A stretch of DNA of 64,000 bases from Pandoraea sputorum (GTDB lineage Bacteria; Pseudomonadota; Gammaproteobacteria; Burkholderiales; Burkholderiaceae), in the NCBI RefSeq assembly GCF_000814845.2, contig NZ_CP010431.2, positions 2,046,001 through 2,110,000 of the forward strand. Reading direction: 5' to 3'. A program made the translations under genes and the position numbers. Shown here in pieces: positions 26,904 through 35,189 of this stretch. Under the pieces are notes generated by a model. It ran no database searches and was not told where the DNA came from. It was given only the letters and a program-made list of their open reading frames with translations. Positions within the stretch are counted from its first letter, which is position 1. Every line of letters begins with the position of its first letter.

Positions 26904-26918
26904 CTCATTTCTCTGTTC

Positions 26919-26994
<76 letters not shown>

Positions 26995-27076
26995 CGGATT
27001 CAGAAGCTTGATTTTCAGGCTGCGTCGAAAGAGCAAGATTCTTGCAAAAACGATGCAAAAAACTTGAAAATAAAGC

Positions 27077-27105
27077 TTCACAAGCGAAGAAATGTTGTTT
27101 AGAAT
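27077..27105 (+). promoter_or_regulatory. tRNA-Glu promoter
   Basis: TTCACA, 17 bases, TAGAAT, about 58 bases before tRNA-Glu. Confidence 0.65.
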
Positions 27106-27163
27106 GGCGTTCTTCGCGAAATGCAGTAAGCAGTAGCGAAACAGACAAAGTTTTGACGATTTT

Positions 27164-27239
27164 GTCCCCTTCGTCTAGAGGCCTAGGACATCACCCTTTC
27201 ACGGTGAGTACAGGGGTTCGAATCCCCTAGGGGACGCCA
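27164..27239 (+). tRNA. tRNA-Glu (TTC)
   Basis: The 76-base cloverleaf starts GTCCCCT and ends AGGGGAC-GCCA. The anticodon loop CTTTCAC lies between TCACC and GGTGA, giving anticodon TTC for glutamate. CCA is encoded. Confidence 0.96.
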
Positions 27240-27301
27240 GAATTGGTGCCGGTAGCGAGTCGGTATCAGTTTGAAAATGCCAAGCAGTTTGTGGCGTAAA
27301 G

Positions 27302-27328
27302 CCCGCTGAAAGTTAGGCGGGTTTTTTT
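27302..27328 (+). terminator. Terminator between tRNA-Glu and the first tRNA-Asp
   Basis: CCCGC, 10-base loop, GCGGG and seven T. It ends only 10 bases before tRNA-Asp. Confidence 0.75.
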
Positions 27329-27337
27329 GTCGGTTTT

Positions 27338-27414
27338 GGAGCGGTAGTTCAGTTGGTTAGAATACCGGCCTGTCACGCCGGGGGTCGCGGGTTCGAGCCC
27401 CGTCCGCTCCGCCA
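27338..27414 (+). tRNA. tRNA-Asp (GTC), copy 1
   Basis: The 77-base gene has anticodon stem CCGGC/GCCGG around CTGTCAC, giving GTC for aspartate. Acceptor GGAGCGG pairs with CCGCTCC, and CCA is encoded. It is identical to copy 2 at 27514. Confidence 0.96.
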
Positions 27415-27513
27415 AAACCTACGAAGTTCGGTGATATGCGCATGAAAATGCAGCAATGCCGGACAACTAGCAGGAAAGCAAAGTGAGTGACATCACGATG
27501 CTGCAGCAAGTTT

Positions 27514-27590
27514 GGAGCGGTAGTTCAGTTGGTTAGAATACCGGCCTGTCACGCCGGGGGTCGCGGGTTCGAGCCCCGTCCGCTCCGCCA
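27514..27590 (+). tRNA. tRNA-Asp (GTC), copy 2
   Basis: Identical to copy 1 over all 77 bases, separated by a 99-base spacer of unrelated sequence. Followed by a strong terminator at 27599. Confidence 0.96.
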
Positions 27591-27598
27591 AACGAAGA

Positions 27599-27629
27599 AA
27601 GCCCAGGCTTAACCGCCTGGGCTTTTTTT
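27599..27629 (+). terminator. Terminator after the tRNA cluster
   Basis: AAGCCCAGGC, loop TTAACC, GCCTGGGCTT and a run of T. Confidence 0.9.
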
Positions 27630-27878
27630 ATGTCCGAAATCACTCGGCCATCGAGCATCGCATAGGTATCGCAGGGTCTCGCAAGGAGGTCTTCCGAAGG
27701 TTTCGATACCGATTTTTCCTCCATTGATTCCCTTTGACACGGCCTTGCGGATTTTTCGCGTCGTTTTTTAAAATTCCGCAATTCATGCGCATTGCGACCG
27801 GACGGTGACAGAGCGTCGGGATTTTGATTCTCCGACGCTCCGAACGATGCAGTGACGCAAGCGTGAAATGCCGACGAA

Positions 27879-29207
27879 TCAGCGCACCAGGCAAGGGCGT
27901 TTCGGATCGAATTTCCAATCCGGCACAAGATATTGCATAGCAACGCTGTCGTCGCGCGCGCCAAGACCGTGTTCGAGGTACAGCGCGTGGGCTGCCTCGA
28001 CGGCATCCATGTCCAGCGTCACCCCGAGTCCGGGAACGGTCGGCACCTGAACGTTACCGCCGACGATTTGCAGCGGGTTGCGCGTCAGGTATTGACCGTC
28101 CTGCCAGATCCAGTGGGTATCGATGGCGGTGATCTTGCCGGGCGCGGCGGCCGCCACGTGGGTGAACATCGCAAGCGACACATCGAAGTGGTTATTCGAG
28201 TGCGAACCCCACGTCAGTCCCCACTCGTGGCACATCTGCGCGACGCGGACCGAGCCTTGCATCGTCCAGAAATGCGGATCGGCGAGCGGAATGTCCACGG
28301 ACTGCAACTGAATCGCGTGGCCCATCTGACGCCAATCCGTCGCGATCATGTTGGTGGCCGTCGGCAACCCTGTCGCGCGTCGGAATTCCGCCATCACTTC
28401 ACGACCTGAGTAGCCGTTTTCCGCACCGCACGGATCTTCTGCATATGCCAGCACGCCGTGCTGATCGCGGCACAGACGAACGGCCTCGGCCAGCGACCAT
28501 GCACCATTCGGATCGAGCGTCACGCGTGCCTGCGGGAAGCGTTTCGCAAGGGCGGTGACGGCTTCGATTTCCGCGTCGCCCTCCAGTACACCGCCTTTGA
28601 GCTTGAAGTCCTGGAAGCCGTAACGCGCATGTGCTGCCTCTGCCAGTCTGACGACGGCCTCGGGTGTCATAGCGACTTCCGTGCGCACGCGCTCCCAGTC
28701 GTCGCGCGCGCCACGATTGTCGGCATAGGCCAGATCGGTGCTATTGCGGTCGCCGATGAAGAACAGATATCCGAGCATCGCGACTTCACTGCGCTGCTGT
28801 CCTTCGCCCAGGAGGGCGGCAACAGGGACTTCCAGGTGCTGGCCGAGCAAGTCCAGCAACGCAGCTTCGAGCGCGGTAACAGCGTGGATCGTCGTACGCA
28901 GATCGAAGGTTTGCAGGCCACGTCCACCCGCATCGCGGTCGGCGAAGACGCGACGCGTCTGGCCGAGAATCGCCTGAACGTTGGCGACGGATTGTCCGAC
29001 GACGTAGGGGCGGGCGTCCTCCAGCGTCTTGCGAATCGACTCACCGCCGGGCACTTCGCCAACACCGGTATGCCCGGCGCTGTCCGTCAGGATGACGAGG
29101 TTGCGGGTGAAGAACGGCCCGTGTGCGCCGCTGAGATTCAGCAGCATGCTGTCGCGGCCGGCGACGGGAACAACGCGCAATTCGGTGACGATGGGGGTTC
29201 GGCTCAT
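27879..29207 (-). CDS. gudD: Glucarate dehydratase
   Basis: The 442-residue enolase-superfamily enzyme dehydrates D-glucarate to 5-keto-4-deoxyglucarate. The base KxK pair is in FKLKGGV, metal ligands are in LDPNGAW and [15 protein letters not shown] gives the third ligand region, and the catalytic His is in [17 protein letters not shown]. Length is normal for GudD. No transporter or other glucarate gene is adjacent on either side, so the gene stands alone. Two dyads upstream (29256-29275 and 29400-29412) are candidate operators. Confidence 0.92.
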   Translation of the reverse strand: MSRTPIVTELRVVPVAGRDSMLLNLSGAHGPFFTRNLVILTDSAGHTGVGEVPGGESIRKTLEDARPYVVGQSVANVQAILGQTRRVFADRDAGGRGLQTFDLRTTIHAVTALEAALLDLLGQHLEVPVAALLGEGQQRSEVAMLGYLFFIGDRNSTDLAYADNRGARDDWERVRTEVAMTPEAVVRLAEAAHARYGFQDFKLKGGVLEGDAEIEAVTALAKRFPQARVTLDPNGAWSLAEAVRLCRDQHGVLAYAEDPCGAENGYSGREVMAEFRRATGLPTATNMIATDWRQMGHAIQLQSVDIPLADPHFWTMQGSVRVAQMCHEWGLTWGSHSNNHFDVSLAMFTHVAAAAPGKITAIDTHWIWQDGQYLTRNPLQIVGGNVQVPTVPGLGVTLDMDAVEAAHALYLEHGLGARDDSVAMQYLVPDWKFDPKRPCLVR

Positions 29208-29255
29208 GGCAGGGAACGTTGATCAGACCAAAGGGAACGAAGAGTCAGGCATACC

Positions 29256-29275
29256 GTTGTATGTCGTCAGACAAC
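29256..29275. promoter_or_regulatory. Putative operator 1 upstream of gudD
   Basis: GTTGT, 10 bases, ACAAC, with an inner TGTC/GACA. It lies 49 bases upstream of the gudD start and overlaps its probable promoter. Confidence 0.4.
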
Positions 29276-29399
29276 ATTCTATGGAAAGTTCCGTAGATTG
29301 CCTTTGCGGGTATACCCGTTTTCTTGGAATATCGGCTGCTTGACGCAGTTGGTCTATGAGGCAGGGAAAGGGGGGGGGCGTATGTGTGCGGCGCTTTCT

Positions 29400-29412
29400 G
29401 TTGTCGTACAAC
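29400..29412. promoter_or_regulatory. GntR-type operator-like palindrome
   Basis: GTTGTCGTACAAC is a perfect 5-3-5 palindrome of the TTGT-n3-ACAA kind bound by FCD/FadR-subfamily GntR regulators. It shares both GTTGT/ACAAC arms with the dyad at 29256. No GntR gene is in the window. Confidence 0.45.
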
Positions 29413-29439
29413 TAGGTCTGAGTTAAAGTCGTCGTCGCC

Positions 29440-29649
29440 TCACTCTGGCGTCGGCACACGATCTCGCGCATCCACGCAACCTTGCAGCCAATTGATGAAC
29501 GTAGTGAGGTGTGACGTACCGTCGGTATTCCGATAGAGCGCGTGATAGGGCGGACCTTCGAGCGAAACGCGGTCGTCGAACAGGGCGACGAGTTGGCCGC
29601 TTTCCAGTGCGTCGCGCACGACCGAACGCGGTGCGAGGCAGACAATCCG
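29440..29649 (-). pseudogene. C-terminal remnant of a LysR-type regulator
   Basis: The frame reads RIVCLAPRSVVRDALESG, then QLVALFDDRVSLEGPPYHAL and TTFINWLQGCVD, matching the last 70 residues of a GcvA-like LysR effector domain. The DNA-binding domain and about 230 residues are missing. No plausible start exists and the upstream codons are unlike LysR, so this is a decayed fragment. The break lies just before the lipoprotein gene at 29692. Confidence 0.65.
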
Positions 29650-29691
29650 ATAATCTCGTTTCCTTCGTTTGCCGCTACGTCTCACCTCTCA

Positions 29692-30349
29692 ATGGACGCC
29701 GCTTCGCGAATCGCGCGTCTCCTCATGCTCAGTGCTGCGATTGCGCTGTCCGCTTGCGCGAGCAAGTCCCCGAACGAACGCGAAACGGGGAGTGGCGGCG
29801 ATTTCATTCGCTACAGTTCGCGTCAGGTCAGCGTGGACCTGACGGATAGGCAACGCGAGACGCTACGCTCGTTGCGTGATCATCGGTTTGTCGCGGCGAC
29901 GGCAGCGAAGATGCTCGATGCCGTCGCCGCTGCGCTCAAACAGCAGGGGTTCGATCCCGTGTCCATCGACCGAGAGATGGCCGTTGTCGAGGCGGATCGT
30001 CATGCCGTGCTCGTTCCGCAATGGCGACAGATTTTGCGTGGCGTGCTGAAGTCCAAAATCGGCGGCTTGCCTGCCAAACCGGATCACGAACGTATGGCGG
30101 CGATCATCGCCGTGCGTACGGTGGACGGTGGACGGTGGCGGTGGTGATGGATGGTTGGTGCGTGTGCGGTTCGATCGCACCGTATGGGACAGCAATGGAG
30201 ACGCACGAACGGAGACGGTGTTGAAGCGAGAAACCTATGACGGCTTCTTTGCCGACGTCGAGAAGTCACTCAAAGGCGGGCTTGCGCTGAAGCCGTCGCT
30301 ATCAACGTCAGCCCCGAAGGCCGCATCGGCGGCGACGGCAACGCAATAG
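29692..30349 (+). pseudogene. Frameshifted lipoprotein gene
   Basis: It begins MDAASRIARLLMLSAAIALSAC, a clear lipoprotein signal with the lipobox Cys near residue 22. The first frame ends at TGA 30145-30147 after 151 residues (VDGGRWRW). The second part, from about 30128 in another frame, continues with VRFDRTVWDSNGDARTETV to a stop at 30349. Removing one of three ACGGTGG copies at 30118-30138 joins the two frames into one protein of about 217 residues. The family is not recognised. It may be a pseudogene or a switchable gene. Confidence 0.7.
30118..30138 (+). repeat. Three tandem copies of a 7-base repeat
   Basis: ACGGTGG occurs three times without a gap inside the lipoprotein gene. Seven is not a multiple of three, so each gain or loss shifts the frame. 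Confidence 0.9.
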
Positions 30350-30367
30350 CGCACGGATGTGTGTCGC

Positions 30368-31747
30368 TCAGGCCTGCGCGTTCACCACGGGCGTCGCCGA
30401 GCCTTTGACATGCACGACCCAACGCAGATACATCAGCAATCCGATGGCGGCGACTGCAACGCTCGCGCTGTTGGCGGCCCAGAAGCCGGTGGCCCCGTGA
30501 AGCCAGGCGGGCGAGAGACCACCGACGTCGAAGCCGAGCACGTATCCGCCGCCCAATCCCACACCCCATAGGGACAGGGCGTAAATGACTGTCGGTACGA
30601 CCGCAACTTTCCACGCCCGCAAGACGAAGACGGCGTTCACCTGAAGGGCGTCGAAGATGTGATAGAAGGCGACGATGGTCAGCAGCGGCGCGGTCACGGC
30701 GGCGACCAGTGGGTCCGACGTGTAGGCGGCGAGCACCAGCGGTCGGCCGAGCCACATCAGCAGGGCTACGAGCAATCCCAACGTCCCGGCCAGTTCGACG
30801 CCACGCCGCCCGACGAGTTGTGCCGCCTTGTAGTCGCGTGAGCCGATCGCTTGCGCGGTGAGCGTTGCCGTTGCGATGCCGATCGACATCGGCAGCATGT
30901 ACATGAGCGCGCCGAGGTTGGCGGCGATCTGATGGCCCGCAAGCGTCACGTCGCCCAGACGGGCAATGAAGATCGCCATGAACGAGTAGGCCGTGACTTC
31001 GATGAGGTAACTCAAGCCCATCGGCACGCCGAGTTTGAGCAGTGCGCGAATCGCGCGCCACTGCGGCCAGCAGAACTTCGTGAAGACGCCAAATTCGCGC
31101 AGCTTCGGATGCCGCGCCATCAGGAGAAGTCCGAGGCTGCAGGAGACCCAGTTGATGGCGGTCGTGGCGATGGCACAGCCGGTACTGCCCAGCGCCGGGA
31201 TACCCAGCCGATCCACGCCGTAGATCAGCGCGAGATTGAGCGGCACCTTCAGCGCCAGTCCCGTCACCTGAATCATCATGACGATGCGCGGTTGCGCCAC
31301 GGCCGTCGATAGCGACGAGTACACGCGGAACAGCATGGCTGCAGGTAAGCCATACGCAAGGATATGCAGATAGGCGGTCGCGCGTGCTTCAAGTTCGGGC
31401 GTCGCTTCGGAGAGTCGCAGGATGAATTGCGGATGCGACAGCACGAGGAAGCCGGGCACGGCGAGGAACAGGGCGAGCCAGAACGTTTGACGCACTTCCT
31501 CGCCAATGGCGATGCGCTCACCCGCGCCGTAAAGCTGTGCGGCGATGGGCGAGAGGGCGACGAGAATGCCCATCAGGCCGACGTACACGGTGATGTAGAT
31601 CGAGCCGCCGAGTGCGAGCGACGCGAGGTCGAAGGCCGAGGCGCGACCGACCATGGCGGTGTCCATCACCCCGAAGGCGATGACCGCCAACTGGCCGACC
31701 AGCACTGGCCATGCCAGCGCGGCAATGCGTTTGATGTCTTGCCACAT
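30368..31747 (-). CDS. norM: MATE family multidrug efflux transporter
   Basis: The 459-residue protein has 12 predicted membrane helices in two homologous halves. The N-terminal LAWPVLVGQLAVIAFGVMDTAMVG and the half-repeat LLKLGVPMGLSYLIEVTAYSF are typical of NorM-type Na+- or H+-coupled drug exporters. The start ATG 31747 was preferred; a TTG at 31774, directly after the upstream stop, would add nine polar residues. It follows the ArnT-like gene with almost no gap. Confidence 0.88.
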   Translation of the reverse strand: MWQDIKRIAALAWPVLVGQLAVIAFGVMDTAMVGRASAFDLASLALGGSIYITVYVGLMGILVALSPIAAQLYGAGERIAIGEEVRQTFWLALFLAVPGFLVLSHPQFILRLSEATPELEARATAYLHILAYGLPAAMLFRVYSSLSTAVAQPRIVMMIQVTGLALKVPLNLALIYGVDRLGIPALGSTGCAIATTAINWVSCSLGLLLMARHPKLREFGVFTKFCWPQWRAIRALLKLGVPMGLSYLIEVTAYSFMAIFIARLGDVTLAGHQIAANLGALMYMLPMSIGIATATLTAQAIGSRDYKAAQLVGRRGVELAGTLGLLVALLMWLGRPLVLAAYTSDPLVAAVTAPLLTIVAFYHIFDALQVNAVFVLRAWKVAVVPTVIYALSLWGVGLGGGYVLGFDVGGLSPAWLHGATGFWAANSASVAVAAIGLLMYLRWVVHVKGSATPVVNAQA

Positions 31748-31774
31748 GGTGTCGGTGTCAGGCGGGTCGTGCAA

Positions 31775-33505
31775 TCAGCGCGGACGCGCCGCGCGACGCC
31801 ACGGGCGCTCTTGCAGGACGTAAAGACGGAAGCGCTCGTCACGGTCGGCTGCGCGACGACCCTCCCACAGTTGGCGCCACTCATACGGCGCGAGCGACAG
31901 CGGTTCGCTGTAGTCCTGCGAATCCTGACGCAGCAGCACGTCGCAGTCGTCGTCGGCCGAACCGAAGCGCATCTTGCCGAAGTAGGCAAACGACGCGAGC
32001 TGAGCATCGCCCACCCGTGCCGTGCGAATGCAGGTGTAGTCCGCTGGCAGATGAGACGCAATTTGCGCGGCGACGTCGCGATACGTTCTGCCGTAGTTGA
32101 CGACCGGCAGCCAGAGCGTCATGAGCAACACCCACATGAGAGTCGTGCCGCCCGAGGACAGCACCACGCTGCGCCAGAGCACCTTCGGGCTGCGCGACAC
32201 GCGCCACGCCACCAGTGCGACCCAGGCGCCCGTGACGATCAGTGCGCTGATCAGCGTGATCCAGCTGAATTCCGGGTTAAAACCGGGCACCAGACGTCGC
32301 AGGTTGCGTGCCGTCGATGCCGGGAAGCCCGTAATGCCTGCGAGCCAGACGATCCATACGAAGCCGGCCAGCACGGTAAACGACAGCACGGCGAACCAGT
32401 CGATGGCGTTGACGGTGCCGCGCTTGAGCGTCGGCAGACCGAAGGCTGCGATGATCGAGAGTGCAGGCAGCGCCAGCATGAAGAGCTGGTTGCCCTGATG
32501 CGCTTGCAGCACGATCAGTACGAGGATCGTGATGGCGAAGACGAGAGAGATCGCAATGTGCGGGGCGCGTCGCATGCCGCGCCAGGAGTACAGCGACCAC
32601 GCAGCGAGCGGCCAGGCAGGCCACGCGAACAGCGCCAGGTTCTTGGCGATGTAGCTCAGCGAGGTGATCGTGGGACCGCTGAAAGCGTCCATCCCGATAT
32701 CGGCCCACTCGCCGAGCCAGCGGCGCGCACCGTCGGCAAATTTGAGGGCTGCGAGGGGCCACGTGCAGGCGATGAGCAGCGTGATCGGGGTGGAGACGAG
32801 CAACAGCATGCGCAGCGGAAGCGCGCGGCACACCACGGCTGCGATCATGCCTGCGAACCACAGCGAGAGCGTCATCAGCGGGGACGACGCCAACGCCATC
32901 CCGCCAAGTGCCAGACCAAACCACACGGCACCCTGGCGCGGCTTATCCAGGCTGCGCACGAGGCCGTAGATCGCCATCGAGATCAGCGTAAGCTGCCCGA
33001 CGGTGGCGGTCGTTTCATGGCCGCGCTCGGCCAGACCGAAGCACGCCAGCAGAATCAGCAACGCCCCGTCGGCGAGGGTGCGACCGTAGTCGCGCGGTTC
33101 CGGCTCACCGCCGAAAGCGTATTTGAACGGTTGCACTTCCGGTCGGCGGCCCAGCAGATAGGTGCCGTACCAGATGAACGTACAGGTGACGTAGAAGCAA
33201 AGACCCGTGACGATGCGGGCGGCGTCGGGCGCATCGAGCCACGAGAAGGCGCGGATGGAGAGTGCGCCGAGCCACGAGACGAGTGGGCCGTTGTCGTAAA
33301 TCGGTTTGCCTGCGATGTTCGGCAACAACCAGTCGGACAGATGACCGTGCGCCATCGTCCACATGATGCCGAAGCCTGCGGCGTCCTCATTTTTCCACGG
33401 ATCGCGACCGAACAACCCCGCCAGCACATAGATGACGCAAATGGCGATCAACAGCGAACGCGGTAGCGCGCTGGTGGCGGAGGCGGTGATGCGAACTCGT
33501 TTCAT
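31775..33505 (-). CDS. ArnT/PMT-like membrane glycosyltransferase
   Basis: The 576-residue protein has about 11 membrane helices and a C-terminal periplasmic tail. The early loop GRDPWKNEDAAGFG contains the acidic pair expected in GT-C enzymes such as ArnT, which move a sugar from a polyprenyl phosphate to lipid A or protein at the periplasmic face. The gene order with norM is probably an operon. There are no aminoarabinose synthesis genes nearby, so the sugar is unknown. Confidence 0.75.
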   Translation of the reverse strand: MKRVRITASATSALPRSLLIAICVIYVLAGLFGRDPWKNEDAAGFGIMWTMAHGHLSDWLLPNIAGKPIYDNGPLVSWLGALSIRAFSWLDAPDAARIVTGLCFYVTCTFIWYGTYLLGRRPEVQPFKYAFGGEPEPRDYGRTLADGALLILLACFGLAERGHETTATVGQLTLISMAIYGLVRSLDKPRQGAVWFGLALGGMALASSPLMTLSLWFAGMIAAVVCRALPLRMLLLVSTPITLLIACTWPLAALKFADGARRWLGEWADIGMDAFSGPTITSLSYIAKNLALFAWPAWPLAAWSLYSWRGMRRAPHIAISLVFAITILVLIVLQAHQGNQLFMLALPALSIIAAFGLPTLKRGTVNAIDWFAVLSFTVLAGFVWIVWLAGITGFPASTARNLRRLVPGFNPEFSWITLISALIVTGAWVALVAWRVSRSPKVLWRSVVLSSGGTTLMWVLLMTLWLPVVNYGRTYRDVAAQIASHLPADYTCIRTARVGDAQLASFAYFGKMRFGSADDDCDVLLRQDSQDYSEPLSLAPYEWRQLWEGRRAADRDERFRLYVLQERPWRRAARPR

Positions 33506-33694
33506 AGGCGATACGACAGGATCGGCAGGGCAGCCGGATCGGAAAGACTGAGGGGCTGAGCCGGAACTGGCTCGGGGGCGATGCTCGGGGTAAAACCGTG
33601 ACCAATGCTCAGGGCAGACCTAAGGGAAAGCGCGCGGCACCCTGAAAAGCCGACAGTATGACAGTAACCGACGACTTGGCGCAGCGCAGACCCA

Positions 33695-33723
33695 AGAAAA
33701 AAGGGCAGCCTGAGCTGCCCCTT
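33695..33723 (-). terminator. Terminator after rpmE2
   Basis: On the minus strand GGGCAGC, loop TCAG, GCTGCCC and a TTTTTT run. Confidence 0.85.
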
Positions 33724-33824
33724 TCCAATGCTTTTCACAACGTCGGGATCTTGTCCCTGATGCGCTGACCGGCAAACGTCTGTCCGGTCCCGCATCGCGT
33801 TGTACGGCGCGTTGCCGGTGAAGC

Positions 33825-34091
33825 TTACGCAGCCTTGCCGCCGGCGCGAGCGCCGAACTTCTTGCGGAACTTGTCCACGCGACCTTCAGCGTCCATGATG
33901 CGCGTTTCGCCGGTGTAGAAGTTGTGCGATGCCGACGACGTATCCAGCTTCACGAGCGGGTACTCTTTGCCGTTGAACTCGGCCGTTTCCTTCGTGTTGA
34001 TCGTCGAACGCGAGACGAACTGGAAGTCGACGCCCGGCGTCATGTCGCGGAACAGGACTTCGCGGTAATTCGGGTGAATGCCTTCTTTCAT
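33825..34091 (-). CDS. rpmE2: 50S ribosomal protein L31 type B
   Basis: The 88-residue protein starts [16 protein letters not shown] and lacks the CxxC zinc motif, the C-minus form that replaces zinc-bound L31 when zinc is scarce. AAGG lies 8 bases before ATG 34091. In many bacteria the type B gene is repressed by Zur. No Zur box was recognised in the 150 bases upstream, and many Burkholderiales carry only type B L31. Confidence 0.95.
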   Translation of the reverse strand: MKEGIHPNYREVLFRDMTPGVDFQFVSRSTINTKETAEFNGKEYPLVKLDTSSASHNFYTGETRIMDAEGRVDKFRKKFGARAGGKAA

Positions 34092-34241
34092 GGTGCACCT
34101 TGAGTTAAGTCGGTAGCCAGTCTGCGCGAGCCCCTTGCCCGCTAACGCTATCGCCGCCGTATTGACGGGAAACGCGCCAACCACTTTCCGGATTTGGAAA
34201 ACGCGCATTATGCCATGAAAACAACAACTTTCGCAAAGTTT

Positions 34242-35093
34242 TCATGGGGTTGCGGCGGGCTCGTCCGGCGGGGCGGCGGCGGGGTCGGGCGCAGATGCCG
34301 TCTGGGCGGCGGGATCTTGCAGAAAATAGCGCGAAAAGAGCGTGTACAGCGCTGGATACTCGCGTTGGAAGGCTTCGGGGGCGACGAAGAACGCCTCAGC
34401 GCAGACGGCGAAGAATTCCGACTCGTGTTCCGTGGCGTAGGGATCGAGCAGAGACGTCGAAGCGAAGGCGTCCCACTGCTCGTCGGGCACGTTCGCCACG
34501 TGGTGACAGAACTCCTCGTACGCCGGGTCGAACACATCGCACCATGTCTCGGCGGTCAGGTCGCCATGAAGACGGCGCAGCATGGGCGGCACGCCGTCCG
34601 CTTCCCCGCCTTCCATATCGATCTTGTGGACGAACTCATGGATCACGACGTTGTACGCCAGCACGTCGCTTGCCTGAACATCCTGCCATGAAAGCACCAC
34701 CGGGCCGCCTTCCCACGCTTCGCCGCTGGCTTCCTGTTCGACGTCGTGCACGACGCCCGCTTCATCCTGAACCGTCTTGCGAATCAGGAATTCGCCGGGA
34801 TAGAGCACGATGCCGGTCCATCCGCGATAAAGCGCTGGCGGCAGATGCAAAATCGGGAGACAGGCCTGCGCGGCGACCGAGACGCACATTGATTGCGTGA
34901 GCGGCAGGTCGTGTGCCGTTGAGAAATGCTTCCCGGCTAGAAAATCGGCCGCCAGTGCGCGGAGCTTTTCCAGATCGGCGGCACTGCGTCGGGAAAGAAA
35001 CGGCAAGGCATTGACGACCTCGCGCCAGACGTCGTCTTCAATGGACGTGGGGTGTTGGGAAAGTCCCAGGCGGGCGAACAGGGTCTTGAGCAT
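34242..35093 (-). CDS. mtfA: MtfA family zinc peptidase
   Basis: The 283-residue protein carries the zincin motif HEFVHKID near residue 151 and the downstream glutamate in TEHESEFFAVCAEAFF. MtfA in E. coli binds and inactivates the glucose repressor Mlc and has peptidase activity. The C-terminal 25 residues are Pro/Ala rich and lack family similarity. Burkholderiales often lack Mlc, so the partner here may differ. Confidence 0.9.
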   Translation of the reverse strand: MLKTLFARLGLSQHPTSIEDDVWREVVNALPFLSRRSAADLEKLRALAADFLAGKHFSTAHDLPLTQSMCVSVAAQACLPILHLPPALYRGWTGIVLYPGEFLIRKTVQDEAGVVHDVEQEASGEAWEGGPVVLSWQDVQASDVLAYNVVIHEFVHKIDMEGGEADGVPPMLRRLHGDLTAETWCDVFDPAYEEFCHHVANVPDEQWDAFASTSLLDPYATEHESEFFAVCAEAFFVAPEAFQREYPALYTLFSRYFLQDPAAQTASAPDPAAAPPDEPAATP

Positions 35094-35189
35094 GGCGGGC
35101 GTGGCCGGACGTTGGTGCCGCCGCGACCGTTACATACGATGGATCGCAGTGTGCAACGCAGCCGCGCGAAGGGCAATGACGCAACGATT

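Noticed and set aside
27338..27590. Duplicate tRNA-Asp genes as attachment-site repeats of an integrated element
   Set aside because: The 99-base spacer holds no integrase or cargo, and tandem tRNA-Asp genes are normal.
27533..28006. Minus-strand frame of 157 codons overlapping tRNA-Asp and the gudD end
   Set aside because: Its first part is an antisense translation of the second tRNA-Asp (GADGARTRDPRRDRPVF is a well-known tRNA artefact) and the rest overlaps the gudD stop.
31364..33466. 700-codon plus-strand frame opposite norM and the ArnT-like gene
   Set aside because: It is antisense to two clear membrane protein genes, very rich in Arg, Glu and His, and without family features; a product of GC-rich codon bias.
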